In this document: one piece after another, positions 11,701 to 21,000 of the stretch | Position numbering within the stretch: position 1 is the stretch's first letter | How the letters are laid out: each line of letters opens with the position of its first letter | Source of the DNA: Amoebophrya sp. A120 | Lineage: Eukaryota; Sar; Dinophyceae; Syndiniales; Amoebophryaceae | Assembly: GCA_905178155.1 (NCBI GenBank) | Contig: CAJINV010000005.1 | Coordinates: forward strand, 1,638,438-1,702,437 | Direction of reading: 5' to 3' | DNA length: 64,000 nt | The notes under the pieces: model-generated | The model's database searches: none | The model's input: the letters and a program-made list of their open reading frames with translations, nothing else | What the model was told of the DNA's origin: nothing | Program-made: the position numbers and the translations under genes

Positions 11701-11725
11701 GGACGCGAGACGGAAAATAATTCAT
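5783..11725 (-). CDS. Large single-exon protein, possible beta-propeller plus alpha-solenoid
   Basis: The ATG at 11723-11725 opens one uninterrupted frame of about 1,980 residues, ending at the stop at 5783-5785. An upstream GTG is in frame but less likely. The N-terminal third includes short blade-like segments (GTEKGSLVLLPVE, FYGTSKGELIYFRKL, GTLLAFAIRGCGVKLLSP), suggesting WD40-type repeats. The middle is low-complexity Ser/Thr/Ala/Gly sequence. The C-terminal third is helical (LLIDGIMYFLLAVEKNEPEA, AELFAVYSQADPLRCFFVLN), like an alpha-solenoid. That architecture recurs in coat, tethering and nucleopore proteins, but I cannot assign a family. No introner was detected here, in contrast to the neighbouring genes. 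Coding status is secure from the length; the function is not. Confidence 0.8.
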   Translation of the reverse strand: MNYFPSRVPFGTFPCDVEHHDDRHTSATCAALVTRPTTSGHLQRRSGASGKNSCASGSTSPSFYSKTHPRTRTSTTAEDSSFRGQEDHLLVGTEKGSLVLLPVEAPNHAAQDLHENAQQGATSTSGGSGSRSRAPASSCSSTSSSSDQGKEDMSYKATSRLYCHGNNYGYYYNWHGSAVQTINVRRHHHDHVGKNLLSSSDMVHPARSSSRSGKILLNMNADGPASSSTSSCSTHIGYKNEPGPLFCSVSTDAVCGGRVVYHSQPGSGRTRRDQLSAAQQNMNGGGSSRSSGTTGGSSSSVGFLHHHDRAANKGAQQYINGGDGRQPERHGDEQGRHGATQQINVPSTRAELQLLFRIHPQDSNWVPTAAAVLSPKVAFYGTSKGELIYFRKLRFSSQQNLLCSAEDVEFASTTKGGTSTAAFLRTSASTISSSSSASSAAVTTQVEIDASGTLLAFAIRGCGVKLLSPVTFQKLAFIPLCTTSLPPRVIGPPRPSSSGGASHTSNAGAATTNNRPAAGVVSSNSSSLEPAPDIFHSASQTLMFFSNGSCKRSWSFSNEDQIASTEYDRQGGTQTREQEMNKNNLLLHQPETLLVTTNYFYNRTTGCASPPPGSEAEASLVVDTTTSTACELCFFRSVSREIAGERILTVEQEARFELPVLGLQRGLHPAPGGGNRDDCFPSPYQIGGLLEASGDNPGSLYFSLLRDGKYFGVALLHFFPAGEQQQSGMSSASSPRSVQSTSPSDQKGNKTGVSSGNGIGSQPGSGAVPKIVFANELADEQDADGPQLLQDADESRKERTWSSTQTRRESAARFLFLSPTSFLRIEKEALLSDKTASTTTTQTRPLLRPHLRQFCAENLPPTSAATCSAAASPTSSRSRGPGAGPASRAEEVEPSSNNSAKKAVDVDLSFLAPRKRSSVQEVEDELDNFIVPARRPDPDAGGGSSTSKAKPKANTSSLTSYLTLVKARPKKLNEFFASESSTSSSSSAGDPARIRTLPGSKPASSSTSDNVLLKTPSNTAGGLSGVISLGSTSEKIQSSQMDPVLHEGNEDSHEHEQLALPVAAPETGGPLVAETIALDKTTSWPATTAGPPLGSLRSSRTFSATSSPEQLHHAAHMLLVLHSSQIQVGRFLEVLTQMLDEASQTAGDEEQNGAYLRVFHFFTQMFRKLLAEQQQSTSSNSFNFDTTTPTRPSAAVVEAGVPLPALSVSATTSASSGDDLEFLKARPLSTVSAAGARTGRGVPAGVVLSASTSEGGMNKGKSSNPQAPESWSSPTADDNETCSEKIKAAGSTTSLQQFRQQLLTTTHLLSATVLRLFPKPALNCLWLSLGAEEGPYVVQSSSCAGNGTSSGSSVVTKISSKNRDHDGTRGNTRTTPAVSKAPVNPSSSSPAPASSLADEALRLLLQIATTETNMTTDRGPRGAATTHDEERTSPAIISFETSTSTDETKSTTTSKFLSIWPDSGFACLFDAQLANAGRFQDFRDFLKQIPEGGTVVVKEFLMKELEKATEHCRMLQMNKSVSEVGVDVVLASTRTTKKCNYPGSTAASNSRPSSSSPLRSASKTWQINNQNAAFAAGAVPRNKTSSAAGGSNSSSDEEMLFENRKTESPRPRPTTPGHHHELEGHSQETCFPDVLGWRRALLIDGIMYFLLAVEKNEPEALVLLLSHLDCMQVTATRVFHLLQRCSGREISNSKQGFVRSFLWQHHRVLFQLNRHRAAQAVVHAAWLDVREQEKQNETVESLMGGGSGPATTSTEITTSSTSTSVLLESVLRSLYSSDQKAFWTLVKKSHHDEQLQSATTTSSCFSTTGGLRSLLSDAELFAVYSQADPLRCFFVLNLWRRTKLRSRKTTAENLKAAFSFILLDGTSNSLPAHDRGGTQDIYTLVATWCSFAGASGSSASTSGLRQQLRDRLGETDQDVVASLVQENHFATLDSPDGDAEGTGVTTGASSYALQIRFYRTASKTGCGSGKRICINKLDED

Positions 11726-12458
11726 CTTCACCTTTATATATTATTTTAGTTTTTCCGGAACGATAAACATAAAGAAGAAGATTGATTCAACATCGCACAG
11801 ATGAAGTAGAAGGTCCTACTTCATTGAACTTCACCTTGATTCAGTAGAGAAAAGAAAATGAGTAGCTAGTCGTGCGCCGTGCTAAGAGGCCTACTTCCTT
11901 AGATTCATCCGTTCGAGTATTTAGTTCGTCGTGCGAGGATAGAATTAGAAATAGTTCTTGTAGTAGCATCGTCAATGCTCCATTAGTAGCTGCTGCCTGT
12001 CGGCGTCATGCTTCCACATCCGCAACGAGGCAATGTATAGGACAATAATCCTTTATTTCGGTTCAATGTGCTTATACGCGGGAACGACAGATGAGATCGA
12101 TCTGGGAGATACGAGGACCACATCAACAAATAATTCTTTTGATGCACGGATCACGGATTACTTCGGCTTCCACGATGGCAAAGCAAACAAATCGCTTTAT
12201 TCAAAATCAAACCAGCAATGCAAAGATGGAGATGAACATGAAAAGATAAAAACACCTCAAGCATTACGGCACCACAAAAAGCGAGTATATTCACAGCCCG
12301 AACCCCCGTTGCGGGCGCTGGCGCTTCCGCATGATGGAGTCGAGTAGGAAAATATGCTGATGATTGATCTCGAAGAACTCGTAATGCTTATCCTTATTTG
12401 TTCTCATCTCCTGCTGAATCGAATCGGAGCAGGGTCTCCGAGCGCAGTGGACAAGAGT

Positions 12459-12659
12459 TCACTGCCGTGGTTTTATTTCATCATGATCGTCCATACTCTT
12501 CAAAAACGGTTCTGCTTGTTTACTGTTCAGTGGCATTTGTTCAGCTTCATTCATTTCATCGATCTTCATCGCGGTACTGGTACAGTATATTTTGTCAATT
12601 ACCTCCACAAGTTCTTGGCCGCGACGAGCATTGTGATTATACACCAGATTCATAGCCAT
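12459..12659 (-). CDS. Possible small acidic protein
   Basis: Sixty-six residues from the ATG at 12657-12659, with a charged composition typical of real protein (EVIDKIYCTSTAMKIDEMNE). No homologue or partner exon was recognised, so it could be a chance frame. Confidence 0.25.
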   Translation of the reverse strand: MAMNLVYNHNARRGQELVEVIDKIYCTSTAMKIDEMNEAEQMPLNSKQAEPFLKSMDDHDEIKPRQ

Positions 12660-14176
12660 TAAGGGTTCATAAACGGTGTCTTATTAAAGGCAATCGCAAC
12701 GGAAACTGTCGTACAAAGGAACAATCTAAGCACGGGTAGGGGTATATTTCAAGGTGCATTTTACTTTTCTATATTTCATGTTGATGCAAAAATTGGCATT
12801 GTAGTTGTCAACAAATTCGATGGGTTTCTCCGGGTGGGGATATTCAGAAATATCTACTTCCTGCCAACATTTGGTACGTTTTTGGTACATGATTGGTTCC
12901 ATCACAGCTCTAGGTCTAGCTGCGGGCCGTGATGAAAGGGCGACAATTAGAATTATGTTGAAGACAAGATGGCTGGGTGCAAATTATCTATTACAACAAG
13001 AATGTGCGAAGAGTTGTGTTGGCCTCGTCTTCCTAGCTGCAACTCGTAGTGCTAGTGGCTTAGAAGTTCATCATCGCAGTGGATGTGGACTTCCTTCCTG
13101 GCCAGAAAAATACGTTTCAGGGGGGCCTGTTGCGGTAGTCGTGAACGGGCAGGGCTGAAGATACAGAAAGACAAAGATGTACTTAGATGATAAGGGAACC
13201 TAGTATTTGTGTTCCAAGGAGGTGTGTCGGTGGTGTCGGGGGAAAGTTAGAAACAAGAAATAAATCAAGTAACTCTACTAGGAGAAGCAACCCGCATCCG
13301 CAGTTCGGCGTCCTCATGCCTGCTGATGAGCGAATTTTTTTCTCGGGAAAACAGCAACGTGCAAACCAATGGGGCGGACGGAGAATGCTTATGCTATATT
13401 ATTTTGACGTTTGACGTTTAGGTTTTGCACGAGCTGCATCTTTATATGTGAAGTCTAAGTTACGTATAGTTACATTCGCGAAAATGGTGCATTAGCAGGC
13501 CCCAGCTTGGCAACATTTTTCGTCGTAGTAAGCTCCACCCGCAACCGCATCCATACCCAAGAGTAACGCTCTTCTCTTGCTATTACTTCATATTAAATGG
13601 CGAAAGGCAAAGACATCTACGTTTTGCAGCAGCTCTATCAATAGCAACATGTTGATAAAGCTTCGCGGAGTAAGCATAAGCGAGGCATCAAGGCACCACG
13701 CTGCTGCATCAACACAGGCGTCGAAACGAAACCTGTTGCAGCTTGGTACTTAAACTAGTCATGTCGCAACAAATCTTGTTCTATCGGAGCGAGAGCGAGG
13801 ACCGGAGATTCTGCATTGCGATCACTACCATCAATCATCTTGCTTCAATGTCCAAAGAAAAACGTAGTAGTTCTTGCCACATATTTTTACCAAGAGCTAT
13901 GTAGTATCTTCTCCTTCTGCAGGTGCGAAACTACCCGAACGCTGTCGATGATGGAGAGCGCTAGAAGGCTTTCCACAAATTCTTAACTTTCATAGGGCAA
14001 CAAGTAGTATAATTAGTTCACGAGGGCCGCGGTGCCTATGTCTATGGGTTTCATCTGGTGGTATATTTTTTTTTCTTAATTTTTGACTTTGCTTTCCTGT
14101 ATTCTTGAAAAAATAAAAAACTTCAAGAGCCCCCTCCAGGAGACAGAATGAAAGAGTCCTCGACAAAAAACGCACC

Positions 14177-14345
14177 TTACATATCCATTTTTTGCAATAG
14201 AATTATGTGGCTGCGTTCATCTTCTTGCTGCTGCTGCAATCTCTTTTCCAGAAGTTTTGCCCGATCTCTTTCGACGTCTCCTGATAGAAGTTCTCCGATG
14301 AATTTACAAATGCTACACAATGTTCCGTATGACGAAAAATGGGAC
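14177..14345 (-). CDS. Possible terminal exon with CxxC and Gln-rich helix
   Basis: The frame reads LCSICKFIGELL, then a charged Gln/Glu helix (RAKLLEKRLQQQQEDE), and ends at a stop at 14177-14179. The composition suggests a real last exon, but no upstream exon could be joined. Confidence 0.3.
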
Positions 14346-15001
14346 AACGACCCGATGGTTTATCGATCTCCCGATAAAATGCGGCGTTGTAGAGCTTGCC
14401 GGACCGCCGCTGGGGAACTACACAGCAAGGTCACTAAAACAAAATTCTCACGAACATGGTGAGTGTGAGGATCATAAGATGACCAGAAAATGAAACAAAC
14501 CACACGCGCCGTCGTCGTCCCATAATTTTCGCAAGCGATGAAACCTTCTGCTCTGACCTAGAAGTACATTCTCTTTTATAATTTTTGTCGTAAATACGGA
14601 CTTAACCACAGGTGGTGGCTGGGCCCTCCCCAGCAAGCGTGGATCTTGAAACTTCTCAATGAGATAGAGATATAGCTAGTAACAAGCCACCACGTGAAAA
14701 TATCGATGGTTTCGGGTTAGGGTTTTTTCTATCGACATAAAAAATGCAAATTTCGTAATTTGTGTTATAATCTTTTCTATCTTCGTGAAGAGCGTGAAAC
14801 AACTTATGATCCATGTACGTCGTTCAGGGTCGTTCGTTGATAGAAGTACGTCGAATGAACATGAAGAGTTCTTGTAGTTTGCATTTAATTTTAATTGGTG
14901 AAGCCGCGTTGGAGGTCCTCCTCGTCTTCATCTTATCTCTTTAATTATGGTTGCAGTTGCAAAATAAGCTTGAGCAGCTCGTTGTAGAGCTACAAAACTG
15001 C

Positions 15002-18000
15002 TCAAAAGTTGTCGTCCCAGCCGGTGCCTGGGTCTCGGTACGGAATCTGGGGTGGCAAGTCGGCTTCCTGCGCTCGGAAGTTGCTCATGTCCGTGTTTCC
15101 CCGCACTTCCGGGATGTAGGGCGGGCGCGCGGTGTGGCTCTCGAGCGCGACAAAGTCAAACGCCCGGTACCACAGGTGCTCCTTCAAATTCTTCGTGCCC
15201 CCACTTCGCATTGGTAACCGCTCCGAGGGGCAGTGCTTCAGGAGCTGTTTCACGAGGTCCATCGCGTCGGGGTCGCGCTCGCGGTACGAAAAGTTCACGC
15301 CGTTCACACCACGGACGATTTTCTGGTATAGATTCGAAGTACGAGAGTCAAAGGAAGTTGTCAGGCAACCACTGAACAAACATCCATCAACAAAGTACCA
15401 CAACAAACACGGACAAATGCAAATGCACGACACGAAACATCTAAAAATTGTAATCCATCTTCACGACGTAGCATCAAGTTTATTCCTGGTTCTCGATCTT
15501 GGTATTGATCTGGTTGACAACCGTGTAGCTTCTACAAGTACAACTAGTACGTCAACATGAGAAGAAAAAATCTTCCTTTCGGAGTTGTAGTCTGATTGTT
15601 ATAAAAATATCAAAAAAAAATAAAATTATTCGTAAATACCTGGTATGTTTCCATGGGATCCTTTGCGTCGAACGGTGCGTGCCCGGAAAGCAGCTCGTGA
15701 ATTAAAATTCCCATATGAAAGCCTCAGGTTGGAAATCCTCAAAGTGGAAATAATTTGTAATGCAAAAAAACGACTCCAGTTGAAGCGCCATTTGTAGTCG
15801 GCGCATGACAAATTTCCCGGGCACTTAAAGCATGTCTGTCATGGCATGACAGACAAGGCAAAGGGGTCGTGCCCCTCTCGTCTCATGCTAAACAGCACTC
15901 CAATTCGTCACCCCTAGCAGGACAATGGTCGGCCTCCCTTGCGTCCTCTGCTATACAGTCTTTTTCATATCGCATTCCATGCATCACAAATTATTTCCAC
16001 TTTGAGGATTTCCATTCTGAGGCCTTCATATCCCAGTGTCCACCAGTCCACAGCCTTGTTCATGCCGGTCTGCTGAATCACTTTATCGCAAGAAAAAAGT
16101 GTTACAGTTACACACTGCGTTGCAAGACCGGCAACACAGACAACCTTTCTCATGTAGGAAATGCTTGGGAGCCTCGTTTCCTTCCTGTTTTCCCGTATGA
16201 TCTTCGCATCACAAGTTTTCTGTGCCACACAGAGAAAATTTGTGATGCAGAAACTCCAACAAATGTGTAACTGTAACACTTTTTTCTCGTGATACACTTC
16301 CGGTGCGAAGTAATCCGGTGTTCCGCAGGTCGTGTAAGTTTTCCCAGAAGTTAGGATCTATGATCCAGTTTTTTTTTTTCATCTAAATTGCTGACTACAT
16401 CAAAAAGTCGGACGATATTGAAGATGTTGATGTTGTAGATGCTACTGATACAACCAAAGACAAAGTTAGTACTAGTTCTAGTAGACATGCTAGTTGTATA
16501 ATATCACGAAATTGTCGATGTCAACACTGTAAATGCAGCTATCCAAGACGACGAAATGTACCTTTGCCAGACCCATGTCGGTGAGTTTGCAGAAGCCCTT
16601 CACGTCGAGCAGTAAATTTTCCGGCTTCAGGTCTCGGAACACGATGTTGCGCTCGTGCAAGTGCTCGAAGGCAAGCACGACCGACGCGGAGTAAAAGCGG
16701 GCCTTGGAGACCGACCCGTGAAACCGTCTCTTGTGGTAGGTCGCGAACAGCTCGCCGCCCATTGCGGGTTCAAGCAGGAAAAAGAGGCGTATCGAGAATA
16801 AATTCGCCGTACTACACGACGTACAAATGATCTTCGCAAATTGAAATTATATGCATGACAAAGGTCTAGTATAATTTGTTCTGTTAACACTTGTTCAGCA
16901 TTGCAAATTTATGCTTATTGAGCCGTCAAAATAATTTGTCATGCATTTCGTCCCTATGTACGGTAAATTTGTATTGCTTAAGGTGCTCCTTCGACTTGAA
17001 TGTCTGGTACAGAGCGATGATGAACTTCGATTGGCTATGAAAAGGAAAAAACCCCCCTCCCCATATCAAAAAGGAAATCTGTGATGCTGGATTTGCGTAC
17101 ACAAATCAGATTTGTATTGCAGGAAGGCATTGCGGCCAGATCCCCAGGCTAGGTAGGGGCGTATGGGTTTAGTTGCTCAGCATTGCAAACGGCTGACCTT
17201 TAGGCCCAGCAGCATGACAAATCGCTTCCATAATGGGGCGGAAGCTCTGCCCGTGTCTTCTTGCAAGACAAATGTGATTTGTGACCTCAAATCAGCAGCG
17301 CAAATTTTCGGAAAGATACCTTTTCGATATGGGGAGGGGGGATTTTTCCTCTCAATATTGGCACAGCAGGAGAATCTATGCATCGAAATTTTGTCTGGGT
17401 CTGAATTTACTCGGAAGACGCGAGCTTTGAAGGAAAGGGAGGACAGCAAAATTTGCAGTGCATGAATCGGATTGGCGGGTTTTCTACTTGCTGTGTGCAT
17501 TCATGCAGAACTTCCCGAATTACGAATACTAAATTCGAGAGGAACAAGGAACAAGCCCCCGCTCGGAGGAAAAATTTGTCATGCTCGCATGCTGGATCGA
17601 ACAGAGGACCTCCACCTTGACTCTGGCATGCTAAACTCAGCAACAGATGAAACTATCCGCTCCGTCTTTCCAGACCCAGATCGTTGATCTTTGCATTTGA
17701 TAGAATCTCCTTTTCCCGCATCACGCCTTTCTGCATCTTCATCTTCACGATGTACCCCTTGGACAAGGCCTTCAACGCATACACGTCCCCGGTTCGCTTG
17801 TGTTTTTCCAGCGTGACGGCACCGAAGCCCCCGCAACCGAGCAGCCCAAGCCGCTTCAGGTCGTTCAGGTCCACCTTCGGTCGCGTGCGGAGAATGGCGT
17901 TGTCAAAAGCTCTTACATCAGTTGTGATCGCTGTTGTTCTTGCATGGATTTTTTGTGATGCAAGGACAATGTTGAGAGCAAACCAAGAAAGCGGTTTGTG

Positions 18001-21000
18001 CGTATTGCATTTCAACTCCACGTTTCAATGCGGATGACCATGGGCGCGGCGTCGAAAACAGAACTTGCACAAGCTCCTTCGCATGATATGCGAAGGAGCT
18101 TGATCGCACGGGCACGACGCAGAAAGTGTGATGAAGATCATAGTAATTCTGCATGGCATCAAATTCAAATCCGAAAAATCATGCGACGGCGATATTGGTC
18201 TAAGAACGCTTGAGAACGCCATACCCAGCATGGCCGGGGTCTGCTTCGGGGCTGCTTTCTCGTCGATCTTCTTCCAAATATGCACGGAACAAAACCACGA
18301 GTATCGCGGTCGCGCACCGACGAGGTATAAAATGCTGCACCGCGATTATCATTGAAGCTTCCATTTCATACTGAACCAACTTACTTCGGACGATTCCCTG
18401 TGCTCGCAAGTAGATTGTCATCTACAAGTGCAAAAATCAAAAAGAAAAATTCGTGCGCGTCTGTCATCCACGCGAGCGATACTTTCAAACTTCACAGGAT
18501 ACTGCATTAATTCCTGCAACGGTCCGAGCAGGTGGTCGAAACGGGTGCGGGTCAATGCGAGACAAGAACAGGAAGCAGACGTGACCTTTTGTGTAGTTGC
18601 GTTTGTCATGATTAAGTAAGAAGCTACGGCTACCTCATAGATAAGTCATTCTACTTATAGTGCGGGAGCAGTACTAGATCTAGGTGTCGGTGCATATAGA
18701 ATGACAAGGTGGACATTAAAATTAACAACACGCGCACGGTTGTGAACTCAACATTCTTGATACATTATACCACTGCTGTAGCTTCTCTTGTCGCACTTTT
18801 TAACAGCGCCCGTTCCCCGAACCAGTGCGCTTCACCGCCCGGCGACGCTGTGATCGAGGCGACTTTCTTTCCACCCTTCAGGAAGTCGATAGAACCTGGT
18901 GCATTTATCGAAAATTCATCCAGCGTTTCATGTTACTTATAATATACCGAATGCAGCTGTCATGCTTAATATCGCACGCACACGCGAAGGACGTCGAATG
19001 GGTGTCACGCAATCTTTTTTTTTCGTCTAAATGTTGAAAACCAAGTACCTTCTGTGAGGATGTAAAAAGCGTCGCCATGCTCCCCTTCCACGACAATTTT
19101 GTCCTTTTCTACGTATCTGACCTCCGTGAGAGCCTCCGCCAGCGAGACCTTTTCGTCGAGTGTGAGCACGTTAAACAGGTCCACGTTGTCGAACACCTTC
19201 ATGTAGGTGGCCATCTTGCTGTCGTTCGCCTGCATCAGCGTGTGCTTGAAGTCCTGTATCGTGCGGAAAAATCCCCCCTCCCCATATCAAACAGGTATGT
19301 TTTGTTGCTGATTTGTGGCCACAAATCAGATTTGTCTTGCAAGAAGACAAGCGCAGGGGCTTCCATGCCCTTTTCGGAGGGATTTGTCATGCTGTTGGGT
19401 CTAGAGGGCAGCCGTTTACAACAATGCTAAACAACTAGACCCAAACGCCCCTACCTAGGCTGAAGATCTGGCTGCGATGCAGTATTGCAAGACAGCGCGC
19501 ATTTGTGTACGGAAATCCAGCATCAGAAACCTCGTCTCGATATGGGGAGGGGGGATTTTTCCTTTTGATATCCTGCCGCTCAATCACCCACACGCTCGCT
19601 TCCTCGGACACGCAGGTCACCGTCGCGGCCCGCGGCGCGTGGTACAGCAGGGCCAGTTCGCCAAACGACATCCCCGGCGTGGCCTGCCCGACGATGCCCG
19701 ACCGGTCGATCTCGTTCCCCGCCCTGCCTGGCCGTTCCGCGATGGAGAACTCAAACGTCCCCTTATGAGAGTGCACAACCGGTGCTCCCCCTCGTTCTCA
19801 TTTCTCGTGCAAAACACCAACTCCACACTTGTTTCCCTCCTCTCATTATTATGCATCACAAGTTCTGGTAGGAGCCCAAATAGCACTACACTCCAGTGCA
19901 GCAAATTTGTCACGCAAAACTACCGTACCGGCACTATTGCTGATGCTTGTATTGCCGTTCATGCTATACATATGAGGGGGAGGGGGAGTTGTGCACCCTC
20001 ATACCCCTCGGCCACGATGTAGAATTTCTCCGCAAAGAGCTCGCCCTGCTTGATCAGCGTTTCGCCCTTGGCGATCCCGGACTTTTTGTACGCGCACTGC
20101 GTCTATCAAATGCAAAAGTGTCTGGGTCTGGAAGATTCTGAGATTTGTCATGCATATTTTGCATGACCCAGGATGTCTGTAATGCACGACCTAGCATCAC
20201 AGATCTTTAGAGGGCTTCCTGATGCCTACTCCGCATGACAAATGCCGCCCTCCCCGCCTAGCACAAACGAGACCTCTCTTGCTGGTCATGCAATAAAGAT
20301 TTTTTTAGAGTGTAAAGTTAGCATCACAAGTTCCAACCTTCCAGACCCAGGCATTTTTACATTTGATAGCGTCAGCGCGTCCATTTGCTCGCCGTTGATC
20401 TGCATCACGGCCCGCAGATTCGAGTTCGCCCGCAGTCCCTCTTTGATCTGCTCCTTCTCCGCGTCCGTTTTTGGCAGCAGCGGTTCCCGTGGCTTCGAGC
20501 TGCCGCTTCCGTCTTCCTCGCCGCTCCCCTCACCGGAGGGCGGTGCAACGACGGCTTTTCGCTTCGCGAAGTGGAGTTTCGAAGACAGGTTGAACTGCCG
20601 AAACTTGTCGCGCGTGAGGCAAAAAGTCGTAACATCGCCCTTCGTGCGCACCGTGGCCGCCCGCGCGGCGCCCTTTAGGAGGGACTGCTCCCCAAAGTAG
20701 TCGCCTTCGCGGAGCGTTGCGACTGACTTGTCGGGCGGCGGACCCGCGACTGGCTCGACCTTTCGTTTTGAATTTGATACTTATGCGTGTTTATTGATGT
20801 AGTCCTTGGGGTCGTCGATGGTGCCGCGGGAGACCAATTGAAGAACAACACAAAGAACTTTGAAACAGTGGAGAAGATGATGATCCCTATACCTATTATC
20901 GCCACCACGATTATAAATTGCCATTGCCAGAAGTTTTTTAAATCTTTTCATCCAGCAAAAGTGACAGAGTTACTAGTCCGACCTCCTCGGGCAGCACACG

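Larger units (their letters stand above)
11732..15001. other. 3.3-kb gene-poor spacer with weak coding candidates
   Basis: This region lies between the start of the large single-exon gene and the PKG stop. No introner was seen in it. Short open frames occur on both strands; the two best minus-strand ones are listed separately. A plus-strand frame at 12033-12347 starts with a hydrophobic run (TIILYFGSMCLYAG) but has no other support. Confidence 0.4.
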
